NCBI GenBank assembly: GCA_900708905.1
Contig: CAADRB010000013.1
Location: forward strand, 2,484,877 to 2,548,876
DNA: 64,000 nt
Direction of reading: 5' to 3'
Source of the DNA: Hymenolepis diminuta
Taxonomy: Eukaryota; Platyhelminthes; Cestoda; Cyclophyllidea; Hymenolepididae
Position numbers and translations under genes: made by a program. Positions within the stretch are counted from its first letter, which is position 1. Each line of letters starts with the position of its first letter. Below the pieces are notes generated by a model that worked only from the letters and a program-made list of their open reading frames with translations, did not search any database and was not told where the DNA came from. This document shows, in pieces, positions 23,820 through 35,921 of the stretch.

Positions 23820-24320
23820 CTTGTCTTTATAGTAGCGTCTGTAAACTTTTAACCTTCCCTGACCGAAGCACTCTATAGACAAACATCGTGTGTCCTCAAC
23901 TGACCTATTTCTCATCGATCGGAAAAGGTAAGCATACCTCGGACACCGCATGGTCGGTCTTACTACTAGGGTCTGCACTGCCCTTCCTTTTCCTACAATC
24001 GTCCCGACCAATTAAAGCACGCATATCTTTGTATCTTATATCTTTATGAGTGTCCTCACCCAAAGTGTCGATTATAAATAGCCTCCATCAGACACACACA
24101 GGACACACATACCAAGGGACCCTAGCTCGTCCAACGCCTCTTCCATAGCTCAGTCCTCCTCCTCCAGTCCCCTATTTTTCTCTTGAGACTCTGTACTGAG
24201 CTTTGTTCAATGCAACCTGGTCAAAGCAATCCTTGTCGTTCTTTTTTTTTTCATTTACTGTTAGCCAACTACCGCTACAAACTGGTGACTTTACTACTAC
24301 AAATTGGCGACCCTGTAAAG
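23820..24320 (+). mobile_element. LTR-like remnant with TATA box and primer-binding-site-like sequence
   Basis: A locally GC-richer block with the layout of a gypsy-type LTR: TATAAATAG near 24074, a downstream C/A-rich leader (CACACACAGGACACACAT) and an end CTACTACAAATTGGCGACCC. TGGCGACC resembles the primer-binding site that follows many gypsy LTRs. A near duplicate, CTACAAACTGGTGACTTT, precedes it by about 30 bp. No coding region in this orientation follows before the minus-strand element at 24525. Probably a solo or truncated LTR. Boundaries are approximate. Confidence 0.4.
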
Positions 24321-24524
24321 GACCGCTACACCATCCTAATCGCACACTAATGTACTGAGAGTACTAGATAAGTTGAAAGCTACTACATTTCTGTTGATTC
24401 TTGTCTGTTCGGTCCTAATTTTCAAGTGATAAATTGTTTATGGTCGCTCGTCAAACAGACAAAGGAGGCCTAAATGAGGAGTTAATATAGAGCGTCTAAT
24501 GAGCAAGACAAAATGAGAGAGCAT

Positions 24525-24659
24525 TGTTATAATCTGCTCTTCTCTGCAGGTTACCCCAACCGACTCTTAGGTTCCCTAAGACATTACACTAATTACAAAT
24601 ACGACCCAACAATATCACAATACAAAATGATCCAAACCACTATATCAAAATAAGACGCA
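24525..24659 (-). repeat. 3' LTR of the compact LTR element
   Basis: A 135-bp repeat, 3' copy in minus orientation. Shared core includes CCCCAACCGACT, GGTTCCCTAAGACATTACAC and AATTACAAATACGACCCAAC. Confidence 0.7.
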
Positions 24660-25378
24660 CATTTTCGTATCGATAGGTCGATTTTTATTATGCGCCACTT
24701 ACAATCGTAATGTAAATAAATTCATTCAAATAAAAGGGAATTAAAAGATGGAAAATGGAGAATCATCCGTACAAGAATTATTTCGGAAAAAGTTACTTTT
24801 TTATATGTAACACACCCGTTCGTAGATTTTATCACCCGCCCGTCTTTGTTGCCAGATCGACTGGGAGGCGAGAGAAAAGTCATCGAGTCCTGGTGGTCCA
24901 CAGGGGATAATATCTTGATCGTTTCTTTCGGGTCGTTGCACTACACCGAGGATCACAGGCTGTTTGGGAGTTAGAGAACTGCAGGACATAGAACACAAAA
25001 TATTAATAGCATCAAGAGTATTTAAAGAATGATGTTTTCACAATTTAACAAATCAAACCCTTCTGGTCCGAGTTGTTTGTGATCGCGAAATCATGTATCC
25101 TTTCCGGTCTCCAAGTCATTGGTATCACCGCCATGCGGCTTGGTGATTATGACAGTTGTCTATTGGTGATTTGAATTATGGTTGAGGTCATATACAAGAT
25201 CGCCCACACTATATGCGCCCATCAAGTCGCACTTTGTCAGAACATAAAGTCATTTTGACAACAACATGTCTTCACCCTCTGTTCTAAAATCCTGACCTCT
25301 AAATTCTCTTGCGGGGGTGGATTGTACTAACACGGTGAGTGATCTCTTTAGCTGAATAATAGATCAATCGGAGCAAAA

Positions 25379-26284
25379 TTAAGCATAATGTAGATTCAAA
25401 TTGTGTCCTTCGGTCCGTAAAGAGCGTTTCTGGTAAACCACAAGTTTATGGAGGATGGAGACAACTGATTTTCTTGTTGTCGGCGAGAGTAGAGCAACAT
25501 CAGACCCTTTTGAATGTGAATTTACAACCGTAGTGCATGTCGTACCTTTAATGGGTCCGGAGTGGTAATTTAGGGCTGAGTCCTGGGAGAATCTGCTTTC
25601 GACAGTTGAATATGAATAGAGGGACGAGGGATTTCGGGAACATGCAGATACTGGTTGCATCCACTCACAAGATTTTCGGCATTCATAGGTTCGAGAGTAG
25701 GTGTCTGGCAGGTTTCGTTTTCATCTGGAAAGTGGAGAAGGTTGAGTTCATCCATCCAGTCCAGGTCCATTAGGTTAATATTTCGATCTGTAACGTAGCA
25801 CTCCTTCAAGATCGTCTTCTCTAGGAATGTAGCCTCGCATCCCATCGATACCCAGAGTTGCACAGCATTAGATATCGGAGCCAGTGTCGATCATAGCTCT
25901 GCCTCGTCTGAGTTAATGCTCTCTTGTTATTCGAATTCGGCCTCGTTGAACTGTTCGAAAAAGAGTTTCGGTAGAAGCCTTCTTCGTGGCCATTGTTATT
26001 GCAATTCTGGCAGCGACATCTTCGAAAGAGCATTCTCGATGATGACGACGTTCTCCACAAAATTGGCATTTTGGAAGTGACTGCTTCTGATATTCGTCGG
26101 ATAATTGTCGGATGGGGAGTGGGTGATGTAATGATATGCCATTTTCAGGTCCTTTCAGTCCTCCAGCAGATTCGGGTCTGGGACGAGACTTCTTGACATA
26201 AGTGATCACTTCTGTTAAATTCACGAAGCAGCATGGTAATTCGAGTGGAGTGGGGGAGATCTGCCATGCTGTTCTTACAAACAT
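25379..26284 (-). pseudogene. Broken gag/protease reading frames of the compact LTR element
   Basis: Three overlapping open frames carry, in order on the minus strand, a gag-like region with a zinc-knuckle-like CX2C...H...C, a second knuckle whose last Cys is Tyr, and a protease active-site motif DTGSDI. A continuing frame (starting about 25863, LWVSMGCEATFLEK) runs past the protease. At least two frame changes and a stop right after the DTGSDI motif make it non-functional. No polymerase domains follow. Confidence 0.6.
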
Positions 26285-26445
26285 CGTGTTGCAAAAGTTT
26301 CTCTTATAAGAAGATTACGGTGAAATATACCAGCATTTTTCACGCAGCTTTTGGGATCCTTTGTAGATGTTGAGAAATTCATCCGAGTGATGATATTTTT
26401 CACGATTGAAGAGATCCGCGTAATTCGATAACTGCGTCTCCAAAC

Positions 26446-26580
26446 TGTTACAATCTGCCCTTTTCTGTAGGATACCCCAACCGACTATTAGGTTCCCTAA
26501 GACATTACACTAATTACAAATACGACCCAACAACATCACAATATAAAATAATCCAAACCATTATATCAAAATAAGACGCA
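26446..26580 (-). repeat. 5' LTR of the compact LTR element
   Basis: A 135-bp repeat paired with 24525-24659; about 92-93 percent identical by hand comparison. Confidence 0.7.
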
Positions 26581-28998
26581 TATTGGTCTCTAAGAAACAT
26601 TAAAGGGTATACAGGTGAGATGAAGCAGTCATTTTGTCCTAATGACTATTTCTCTCTAAAACAGCATGGGAATGTAGTTATGTAAAACTCGGAACCTAAT
26701 CTCCCATTGGTCTACTGTACATCCGAGTGCTTCAATACTGGCTGTTGGGTTTAATAGCTTGGCTTGCTTCCAATTCCTCAGTAGTAACATACTCGATAGC
26801 TCAAAGACGTCAAATCTGACTCTGCTTAATATAAATCAGACTTTTCGTTAAGAGCGGTACCATTTGGCATGCGGCTTATTAATGATACGAATAGCAAGTG
26901 AATATGAAGGATACGTAATGTCTCTCCTGAGACCAATTGTGTATCCTTTGATCCTGACCTGTTTTTGTAAACCTCACGGCAATTTCCTATTCCAGTAAGA
27001 CAAAATTTGAGCACATTTTTCTTAATGATACAAAATAGACATTATTTATACATTCTGCTAAAACCCCATGCTCTGATTGGTATATTTTCCTCTCACTGAG
27101 CATTACAATGCATTGTTATCGAATTGGTTGCATAAAAAAGCTCCTTATTTGAAGTGAGGTATCAAAAAATTGAGCGACTGAAATCGCTACAATCAGCTAT
27201 TTAACTTAGCCAATTGGAAATCGCTCTTCAAGGTCAATAGAAACCCGTGTATTTTAAAACCATGTACACATACATTCAGTCCTTGACCGTAATAAGTACG
27301 CAATTGACTTTAAGTTTGCCGTTTCTGAATTTAGTTTAATTAATTATCACGACTGCTGAGTGTATAGTAATTAGTTGCTACACACATCCTCAGTACATCT
27401 CAAAAAATATCCTTCAACCCTCAAATTGGGGAAAGACAATACATCTGTTTATTTTGGATAGATATACAAATCAGTTAGCATTTCCCATTACTTGTGTTAA
27501 ATGAATGGAATGATCTGCTTACAAGGGGGCTCTGTCAAATGGCTGCAATTTTCACAGTTTAATAGTCCATTTAACCTATTTCGTTTCACAAACTCTCTGG
27601 CCATAGCGCACAAACAACTGAATTGCTGACTACTTATATATGAAATTTGTTAATTACAACTGGTTTACTATTCGATAATAACAACCTTGTGAATGCTAAT
27701 GTGGACTAATATAGGAGCTCTGATTGGCCACAGCTGTACCCACATCAGTCGCATGAAACGATAAAATTCAGACATATTTAGTAAGAAACCACGGTTTAGT
27801 TATTAATCTGAGCAGAGAAATGTATACTAGATTCTAGATAGCATTAAATCCAAAGTAGAACTACCTTAGAATCAAGGTCTAGTTAGGCTTGCAGATACCC
27901 CGTGATAAAATTGATGATCTTCCTTCCGACAGCCTTCCCCAAACTAGAAGACCAGGAGTTGAGTGGAAAATGGGAAAGAAGCAAGGTAGGAGTTAAGACT
28001 TATGCGGAAAGGAGATAGGCACAGTACAACGTGAGCAACCGACAATAAACCATTGAGTAGAAATTGGGACAGAGCAGAGTTATGAATTAACATTTGCGTT
28101 CGATAAAGTGCTGCAGCCTCTAATCCGGAGCTCTTAGTTGGCTATCGGTCTTTAGGAAGTCAGTAAACATAATCAAGACTTCAGGATACAAGTCCTTATA
28201 GAGAATTTGCAGAAGGCTCATCGCTTCTCTATTACGTTTGAGCAAAGAGTCGTTTCAAATATACGATTGGAACAGGGATAGTATTGCTTCCAAGGTTAAA
28301 TACACTGTTGAAAGACTTTCTATCAAGCTCAAGTTACCCCTATCTTATCTTCGGTACCTCTACCTTAAAGATCTACGTGAAATGAGGTTATTGAAGGCCA
28401 ATGGACGACAAAATATTGGTTTTCAATGGCGGAAATTTGCATTTATCAGTACTTTATTAATTATACACCTCAAGAACCATTTCATAATCACCTGAGAGCA
28501 GAATTAGGCGCACATCCGAAAATGACCTAGTTGTGAAGTTTGAATGGTGGCACCACTCCCATCTTCATAGTCAAAGAGTCATTAGCCAGTATGTCCCATT
28601 TTCAATATCTTCATATTGAGCTTACTATGTTTCACTTTAAATTCATTATTGTTCTTTTCAGCTTCTTGCTGATTTATCCAAGTTACCTAATCCATGAACA
28701 TTGAACTTCTCTAGATTCTATTCGTGTGCTTTTCAATTCACTATCCGTAGTATCCAGGTTATCAGCGTCGGACAATATGATCAACCCCTCTTGAGATACA
28801 ATGACTTGAATATGATGACCGCTCTTTGTCCACCAATGTGTCAGGTTTGTCTAACCGGTCAGTTGTGTAGTTAACACAGTATAAAACTGTGAACTAGAGC
28901 AGACGAACTCTCTCTGAGATCTTCTAGGGGTTTTGTACGCAGTTCCCATTGCGCTAAAATACTTATAGGACAAAAGTCTCCTTCGTTATTTCATAATG
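26581..28998. other. Gene-poor region between the LTR element and mariner
   Basis: About 2.4 kb, AT-rich. An open frame at 28238-28495 (+) is the most protein-like stretch (basic, with LKLPLSYLRYLYLKDLREMR), but I recognise no family and no splice sites that support it. Confidence 0.35.
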
Positions 28999-30330
28999 TC
29001 AGGTTGTAACAGAAGTTCTACCCATTTTTTAATTCGGATTAAAGTGAAAATTTTGTCAAAAATGCATTTATTTAGTATTCAACATAGTCACCATTTTTAT
29101 TAATTACATCTTCCCGTCTTGCCATAAACTTTCTCATTCCTCCTTCATAGAATTTAGCTAGTCTGGACTCAAATAAAGAAACTAGCTTCTTCATTTCGAC
29201 CTCTTCTCGTGAAGTAAGCCTTTGTCCCATTAAGTGGTTCTGTAAGCTCCTAAAATGATGAAAATGGGTTGGTGCAAGATGGGGAGAATATGGTGTGTGA
29301 TGGATGACTTTCCACCCAGATTCTTCAACGAGATTCTTGATTGCTCTTGAAGTGTGGAGTCTGGGATTATCATGGTGCAGAACCACTCCTTTCCGATTGA
29401 TCAAAGACGGCCGTTTTTCCTGTCGTTAACTGCTTTTAAACGAGTTAGCTGCTGACAGTAAACTTCAGTGTTATTGTTTCATTGTCAACCATTAGTTCAT
29501 AATAAACAATTCCCTTCAAATCCCACCGAACACAAAAAAGAATTTTTGTCGGGTGCAGTCCACCCCTCGGTTTGGAAGTGGAATTGGCTTTGAATCACTG
29601 TCTTGACTTGGCCGCCGACTTCTGCGCTTAACATTGTTGTAAAGGATCCACCACTTCTCGTCAATGTCAATTGTGATTTTGTCGCTGTCCGAAAGAGGTG
29701 CCTGAAGTTCCGTTAACGAGAACGCAGTGAAACACAACAGGTCACACGCTGTTGGTTGTTGATTTCTGAAAAATTGTGTGGGAGAGTGGGGGGTGGGGAT
29801 CCATCTCCCAACCTTTGAGAATTTCCCAGTCAAGTCTTTTCACGTCAAGTCCATATATGGTCATATGGCGGCTTACGTGAAAGGTTTTGCTCAGTTCTCT
29901 AGTAGTGCAGGTTGGATTTTCATCAATGGAAACTTCCAATTGCTCAGAACTGAGCTTTTTGAGCATCCTACTCTCGGTTCGTCTTTCAGGCTGAAATTAT
30001 CCTTATTGAAATGTGAAAACCACCTTCTGCAAGTCTTTTCATTCACAACATCATTTCCATAAGTATCTGTGAGTGTTTATGTTGCTGAGCCTGCCGTATT
30101 TCTTTGAGGAAATTCAAACAGTAAAATATGCCTGATGTGTTCTTTATTTGGAGTGTACAATATGGCTAGAAATAATTATTAATAACAATAATTATCACAC
30201 AATCCGAAAGAAGAAAGACATATTTTATTAATTACCATACATAAACATACAACATTAACAGGCTAAATTGAAGTAATCGTGCCCTTGACACACAGCTCAA
30301 AAAGTGGACAGAACTTCTGTTACAACCTGA
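28999..30330 (-). mobile_element. Dead mariner-family DNA transposon
   Basis: A 1332-bp element bounded by perfect 21-bp terminal inverted repeats (28999-29019 and 30310-30330, beginning TCAGGTTGTAACAGAAG). TA follows the right end; TG stands where TA is expected on the left. The transposase lies on the minus strand in several frames. It has an N-terminal helix-turn-helix region (HILLFEFLKEIRQAQQH, then DVVNEKTCRRWF), the first catalytic Asp in DIDEKWWILYNN, the second in HHDNPRLHT, and the C-terminal block HTPYSPHLAPTHFHHF. Relatives read SPDLAPTDFHLF there, so the third catalytic Asp is replaced by His. Frameshifts and the lost residue mean it cannot make active transposase. The size is the usual 1.3 kb. 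Confidence 0.88.
29072..30150 (-). pseudogene. Mariner transposase pseudogene (SETMAR-like)
   Basis: Remains of a transposase of about 345 aa in at least three frames: about 30150-29970, 29966-29742, 29833-29516 and 29404-29072. The last frame ends VINKNGDYVEY then stop, as mariner proteins do (compare VVDNNGEYFED). The DNA-binding half has ENPTCTTRELSKTFHVS. The third acidic residue of the D,D34D triad is His. Confidence 0.85.
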
Positions 30331-31734
30331 TATAAGCATTCGCTCCATAACATCTCACCTCTTTATATCATGTCTTAATCGAAGTCCGTAAAAATAGGAC
30401 TCGCAGTAGCTCAATATTTTCCTCTATCTTTAATTAATGACGTCTAATCTTCAAATTAGAATAATTTGTCTCTGGGTGGAAAGTGTTCTATCATTCCTAA
30501 CTTAAAAAAATGCCTGCGGACGCCTACCGCTCTTGACATCTCGGCAGTTAATGGAGAGACACGACGAATGAGCAAAACTGTCATCGATCCTGACCGACCT
30601 TCAATGATCAAACATGAACGCAATTAATTCTTTCACTATAAAAATTATTTTTTTAAATTAATAAATTGTCTTTTAGATACAATTTATTTCAATACTCATT
30701 CAGGCTGAGTTATCAGTTGATAAAGGCGCTACATCAGGAATCAATTTACGTGCGCATATGTGCATATACAGATAGAGTATGCGATCAATAAGATCTAAAC
30801 TTGTTTCCTCCTTTTATTGTGGAATTTTGCTTCAAAGAAAACATTTTTTTTCTGAGGGACAAATTAGTTACACCATGAATTAAGTTACTTTCATAAACGC
30901 GTCAATAGTCAGCAGCCCGACAGCTAGGTGAAAGGGTTAGCTGACCGGCAAATTTGGATGTGCAAAAGAGAGGTCAACTAAGAGAGATATGGAAATTTTA
31001 TATCATATGGCAGATCACATGGAAAAAATTGAAAAATACGACTTTTTATTTATCTTGAATTTATTCATAGTAGTCTTGTCTCTCAAGATGCGAAATCAAA
31101 AATCATCTTACTAATAATTTAAATATGTGAATAGTTACATTTTCAAATATGCCGAAAAGATGGATACCGAATATGTTAAACATACATTTCTCTCAGGGTG
31201 GTAAATATATAAAATTTGAGTTGACTGAAAGATAATAATAAATGAACATTCTTGTACCATTTTTAATCATTGTTTGCCGGTACATTAGTATTAGTGCTCA
31301 GAGTAATGAAATAAACTTAGAAAGCATTTGAACACACGAAATAGCGGTATGAGTATGAGTATTTAATTAAGTCAGGATGTCAAGAGTTTTACTTTGTTTG
31401 AATTCTGGAAGTATAAGGGCTATCATGCATTTTGCAATGTCCAAAAGTTTCGAAGCTCGATTTTTATAATTTGATCTCTGACTTTCGGGATGAATTTCCG
31501 GTTCGAGAAATTCAGACTATTTTGGGCAATTAATTTACTTGATTCACACGCTAGGCAAATATTAATTTTCATAAATTTTAGTTGGACTTAAATATCCTAA
31601 TTTTTCGGCCTTCTTAAAACAGATTTCACATTCTGCACACCTTGCCCTGATAGTCATATCTTTCCATCTGATTAGTGCAAATTATAACTCTCAAATTCTG
31701 CTAAGAACGCGTTTTCAGCATTCATTTTGGTAGA
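30331..31734. other. Gene-poor region right of mariner
   Basis: About 1.4 kb of AT-rich sequence with no gene, RNA gene or assignable repeat visible. Confidence 0.35.
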
Positions 31735-31935
31735 AGAGTAGCATCATGGGGGTCCCTAATGGGAAATTCGAACCTGGCAACCCCTCTTTATAAACCGAGT
31801 TTGACCAGTGCAATTAGCCATTCTCCGCACTTATACAACAGTAATTCACCTATTGGAGAGCTTTCAAATTCTAACCAAAATATTGGGACCAATATCGTCC
31901 ACAAAACCACGATTTTGAAAGGTAAGACCCTTCTA
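31735..31935 (-). repeat. tRNA-related SINE copy
   Basis: On the minus strand: AGTGCGGAGAATGGCTAATT, then GGTTGCCAGGTTCGAATTTC, CCATTAGGGACCCCCATGAT and CTACTCTTCTACCAAAATG. These are the body landmarks of the family in the right order. Confidence 0.65.
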
Positions 31936-33189
31936 TGTCGCAGTACTGCTAGGGGATCTAGTTCTGCTGCTTTGATTTATCTATCCAGTTGACTTAGACT
32001 AGAGGAAAGATTAAGGCAGAATGCTGTTAACGCAAGACATTTTGTTAATTAAATAAGGGCTTTGCATAAGACTACAAGTTGTCTTTAATGCTACTGAGGC
32101 TTGGAGATTAAATTACCACCAGGTTGATAACAGTTCGAGTCTCAGGCAACTGTCAAGCTTTCAGGGGTTATATGGGCCCTCGTCATGGTACGGATGATGG
32201 AGGACTTTGAGGCAATCCGTGGGAATTGATTATTCCTAGACAAAACATAAATACTGCAGTTATGAGCTTTGTTTTGTCAGTTTCCTATTACACGAACCCC
32301 AGCAATTAAGGAAAAAGGCACGAAAAAGTTATTTGACATAATAAGAAGTTGTCTAAATATTTATCCGGCTGTATTTCTGCAGACTGTAAATGGATATGTT
32401 TACGTCTGGATCACAGCAAGATCTTATTCGAGTGAACTAGTAAAGGGACAACGTAATCAAGGTTTTTGGGGAGAAGAATAGCTTGAATTAAACTGAAGGT
32501 GTTGATTACATCTCACAATTTTTATTAATCGCAAATCAGTAGTTAAAGTGGTTAATGAGATTCAATCGACACACTTACAAACACAAAGGCTACAGAACGA
32601 GCCAAACATGTGACCTTGAAATGCTTTATTCCAAATAGTTTATATTTGTGAACTGAGACGCCCACATAACTTTCGAACATTCCATTCCACATACATTTTA
32701 CATGATTATCGTAATAATAAGTTTAAATGACAAACTGGACATTTGATAAACTTAGGTTTCACTGATGGGTGTCAAATTAAACAGAATTTGCATAAAATTA
32801 TTTAAAGTGTGAAATAGATGAAATAAGTGTATCAATTTAGGAGCCAATAAGAGAAATCTTCCTAACCTATCCCACTTCCTCTTTTCTACGATTTTCACTG
32901 CACAACAAAAGTAATTGAGTTGTTTTATTAGGATGTCTGTCTGACGACTATTAGGCCGAAAAGTGCAGAAATAAAAGAATTTAAAAATGAGGGAACAAAT
33001 CATAAATCAGGAAAGAGAAATGAGTCATTGTCAAAGTAGAGTGAAAACCAATAAGTGTGAGGTAGAAAGCGGGAATAAATTAGTAAAAAGATTACAGAAA
33101 TATGTAGGAATTGAAGTAATAACACTAAATTCTTTGCTAAAATACCACCAATGGAAATCTAATGGGGTAAAAAACAGTCAAAGTGCGGG
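31936..33189. other. Gene-poor region
   Basis: AT-rich, no supported gene. The open frame at 32987-33232 runs into the SINE copy that follows and is not called. Confidence 0.35.
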
Positions 33190-33360
33190 TCTATCAAATC
33201 ACAGGTGCACACCCAGCGATATGGATGACTAACCACGCCATTTGGCTCTGATCAACAGGACGGTTGGTAGAATGCGAAGTCCTCAGTAAAAAGCTTCTTT
33301 GATAACCTCCCTTAATGAACTTTGAAAGTTTGCCTGGCGGGCGTTCTTTTAAAGTTCGTA
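33190..33360 (+). repeat. tRNA-related SINE copy (degenerate)
   Basis: Landmarks GGTGCACACCCAGCGATATG, GGATGACTAACCACGCC, GGTTGGTAGAATGCGAAGTC and GATAACCTCCCTTAATGAAC follow the family order. Confidence 0.5.
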
Positions 33361-35921
33361 AAACAAAACAGAAAACTAATTAGTCGGTAATAAAATAAAA
33401 CATTTTGATTAAGGGAATTTTCATTAGAATTCACCTGCAGTGAATTCCGATCTGTGAGCTCTACCATGTTAATATCATGTAAGAACATGGAGTTTTATTG
33501 GTTTTCGAAAGAAGTGAATGAAAGTGACAATACCAACCATCGTTATCAAATAACCCACCAATAAGCACTGAAGATTGTAGATAGGAATTTATCAATAATC
33601 CGGGGGTCTAATTATGATATTTGAACTCTGGAATGTGAAGCAGTGAACCGTCCATTAAGTGAATATTCCGCTACCCGAATCCGATAAGCAAATGATTTAA
33701 CTCTTTTGCAGCTTTCATTTACATCCTCTCCTTTTATTCCATATTAAACGCTACTTACCGAATTTCAACTTTTTGTCCATAATTAAAAATTGTAACTTTT
33801 TTGCATTGCTGTGGATTATAAAATATTCCTGATATCTTATATCCTGATATTCCTGATTCTACAAGTAGGATTCGGAAATTGATTACTAAAGATGGTGTTA
33901 AAAACCTAAAAATTGGGAGAGACTAATCAGTTCTTTACTAAGAATTCTGTATTTATAAAACCTGCTAATATGTTACCTTGAAATTCCAATTTTCCTTGTT
34001 TAAATGGTATCATTGGTTGATTTTAGTTTCAACTAATAGGTTACTTAAACGACATGATCGATATATAGCATTTTCTATTACCGGTTGTCTAACATTCCTC
34101 GACTGGAATAACTAACATCGAAAATTAACTTACTGAGTTTTGGCTCCCTCGCTCTTATGCAACAAAATCATCTCTCGGGTAAGTGTTTTCTATTCAATGT
34201 AGGATCACTGAAAAGTCACGAATGTAATAATATCAAGTTACATGTGATTATACCCATCACCTGTTATAAGTATAATTAATTATCAGAGGCAGTTTTGGTG
34301 TTCAGTTGGAGTCTTCTCTTTTCCAAAACTCAGCGCTGCCATATTCTTATGATCTCGAGTGTACTTTTAGGTTATTTATTTGATTTATTCTGAATTGGAA
34401 GTCTGAAAGATCGATCTAAAATGGATTATTATTCGTCTTTAAATGGCAAAATGGCAATCTGATAAATGGGGAGTTTAATCGTCTTTGCATTCAGTAAGAT
34501 TTGATTTCCCTGCAAAATCCGGGTTTATTCTTGATCCAGTCTAATTGGATTTAAACTAATTCACCCATGACGATCGAATTAGTCAGATTTTCATATGAGG
34601 CCTTCCCTTATTCGACCAGTGAGGAGTAATTTCCGAGTACCTACGTTCCTACTGGCTCATTTCGAATACACCTCCTTCGCCTTTCCCATCTTTTAATTGG
34701 TCAAATTTTCACACTTCATTCACCCAATCCCTTATTTTCTTATCCATCTCTCTATTAATTACAGGATGGTTTGACGATCTTGGGTAAACGATGTTACGCG
34801 ATAACTCTCTGTCCTTTGCCTGATCTCGTACTCTTCAGTAATAACAACTTAGTAGTTATAAAAAAACATATAGAAAAATCCCGCCAGCTTATACAAATTA
34901 ACGGCCCTAAAACACTAAGGACGTGGAATGGCATCACTACCCAACATTTCAAACTTAATTTCGAGTGCATGCTTTCATCTGAAATTTTACGACTTTCAAC
35001 CGGATGAGATTTAGAAAATACAAATGAATGTGAACTTCCGCCCTTGAAAACTAACATCCATTACAATTTCCACCCCACTTGCCTTAGAAGCTAAGCTCCA
35101 ACCGAATACAAATAAAAACAAAATGCAACTGGAGTTATGAAGAAATCTTGGTATCAAGACCAAAGTCCCCACTTTGCCCTTCTCATCTCAGTAAATATTT
35201 TATTGAAAGCTGTATAACTCATATCATATCTATGTTCCGTCATGGATGAAAATTTCCGACGCATTTGAACAAAAAACAAGATCCATCCAGCTTGAGTTAA
35301 ATTATCGATTACTGAATTTGTACTCACACACCTACGTAAGGCAACAACTGAAGCAATCACCACTTCATTTATTGGCTAACTAGACAGCCAATCATTTATC
35401 CTTGTTGTATTCTATGTATTCAAATTTATTTTGTTATTAGGAAAACAGCGGTTTGGACTATATATCTTCCTACTCCCTTCTTCATGGGGTTTGAGTAGCT
35501 GTAGCTCATAAAAGGGGCACTGTAGTAAGTAAATTCAGGACACAAAATGTTAATGTTTAACAAAATGCAGGGAATGAGTTAAATACAAAATTGTTAAGCG
35601 AGAAAACACGCCTAAACAATATGATTAACAGAAGCATCTTATTAGAGAGCATCTATCATTCGAAATTCACACATTTAAGTGGAACATTTCAAAGGAGAGT
35701 AGGGAGAGAATTGCCATCGAAAAATCTATTAAAAGCAGTGTATTCACGACAAAAAAAGAGGACAACTTAAAGGAGTGGAACATATATAAGCGTGAATTAA
35801 TCATTGGTGCGAGATGGTCAAAATGCACCAATAATAATAACAGTAATAAATAATAAGCGGAGAGTTAGAGATGGGCATTTCTAGCAAGACCAGGGAATAG
35901 ACGCAAAATGTTATATGGCGA
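33361..35921. other. Gene-poor region downstream of the GRINA-like gene
   Basis: About 2.5 kb, AT-rich. Overlapping open frames at 34771-35057 and 35154-35363 have no recognisable family. The GRINA-like 3' UTR must occupy the right end. Confidence 0.35.

Larger units (their letters stand above)
24525..26580 (-). mobile_element. Compact LTR retroelement with 135-bp LTRs, gag/protease-like remnant only
   Basis: Two direct repeats of 135 bp (24525-24659 and 26446-26580) match with about ten substitutions by eye. In minus orientation each begins TGCGTC and ends GTAACA, that is TG...CA. Three bases inside the 5' LTR is TGGAGACGCAG, a plausible primer-binding site because it starts with TGG. Downstream (minus strand) are a nucleocapsid-like CQFCGERRHHREC, a shifted second knuckle CQNCNNNGHEE and a retropepsin-like MIDTGSDI. 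These lie in three different frames, so the coding part is broken. No reverse transcriptase, RNase H or integrase is seen in the 2.06 kb. I could not find a target-site duplication. It is either a deletion derivative of a gypsy element or a non-autonomous type. Confidence 0.7.

Noticed and set aside
24525..26580. A small defence or host gene with zinc knuckles
   Set aside because: The 135-bp direct repeats with TG...CA ends, the primer site and the DTGSDI motif fit an LTR element better.
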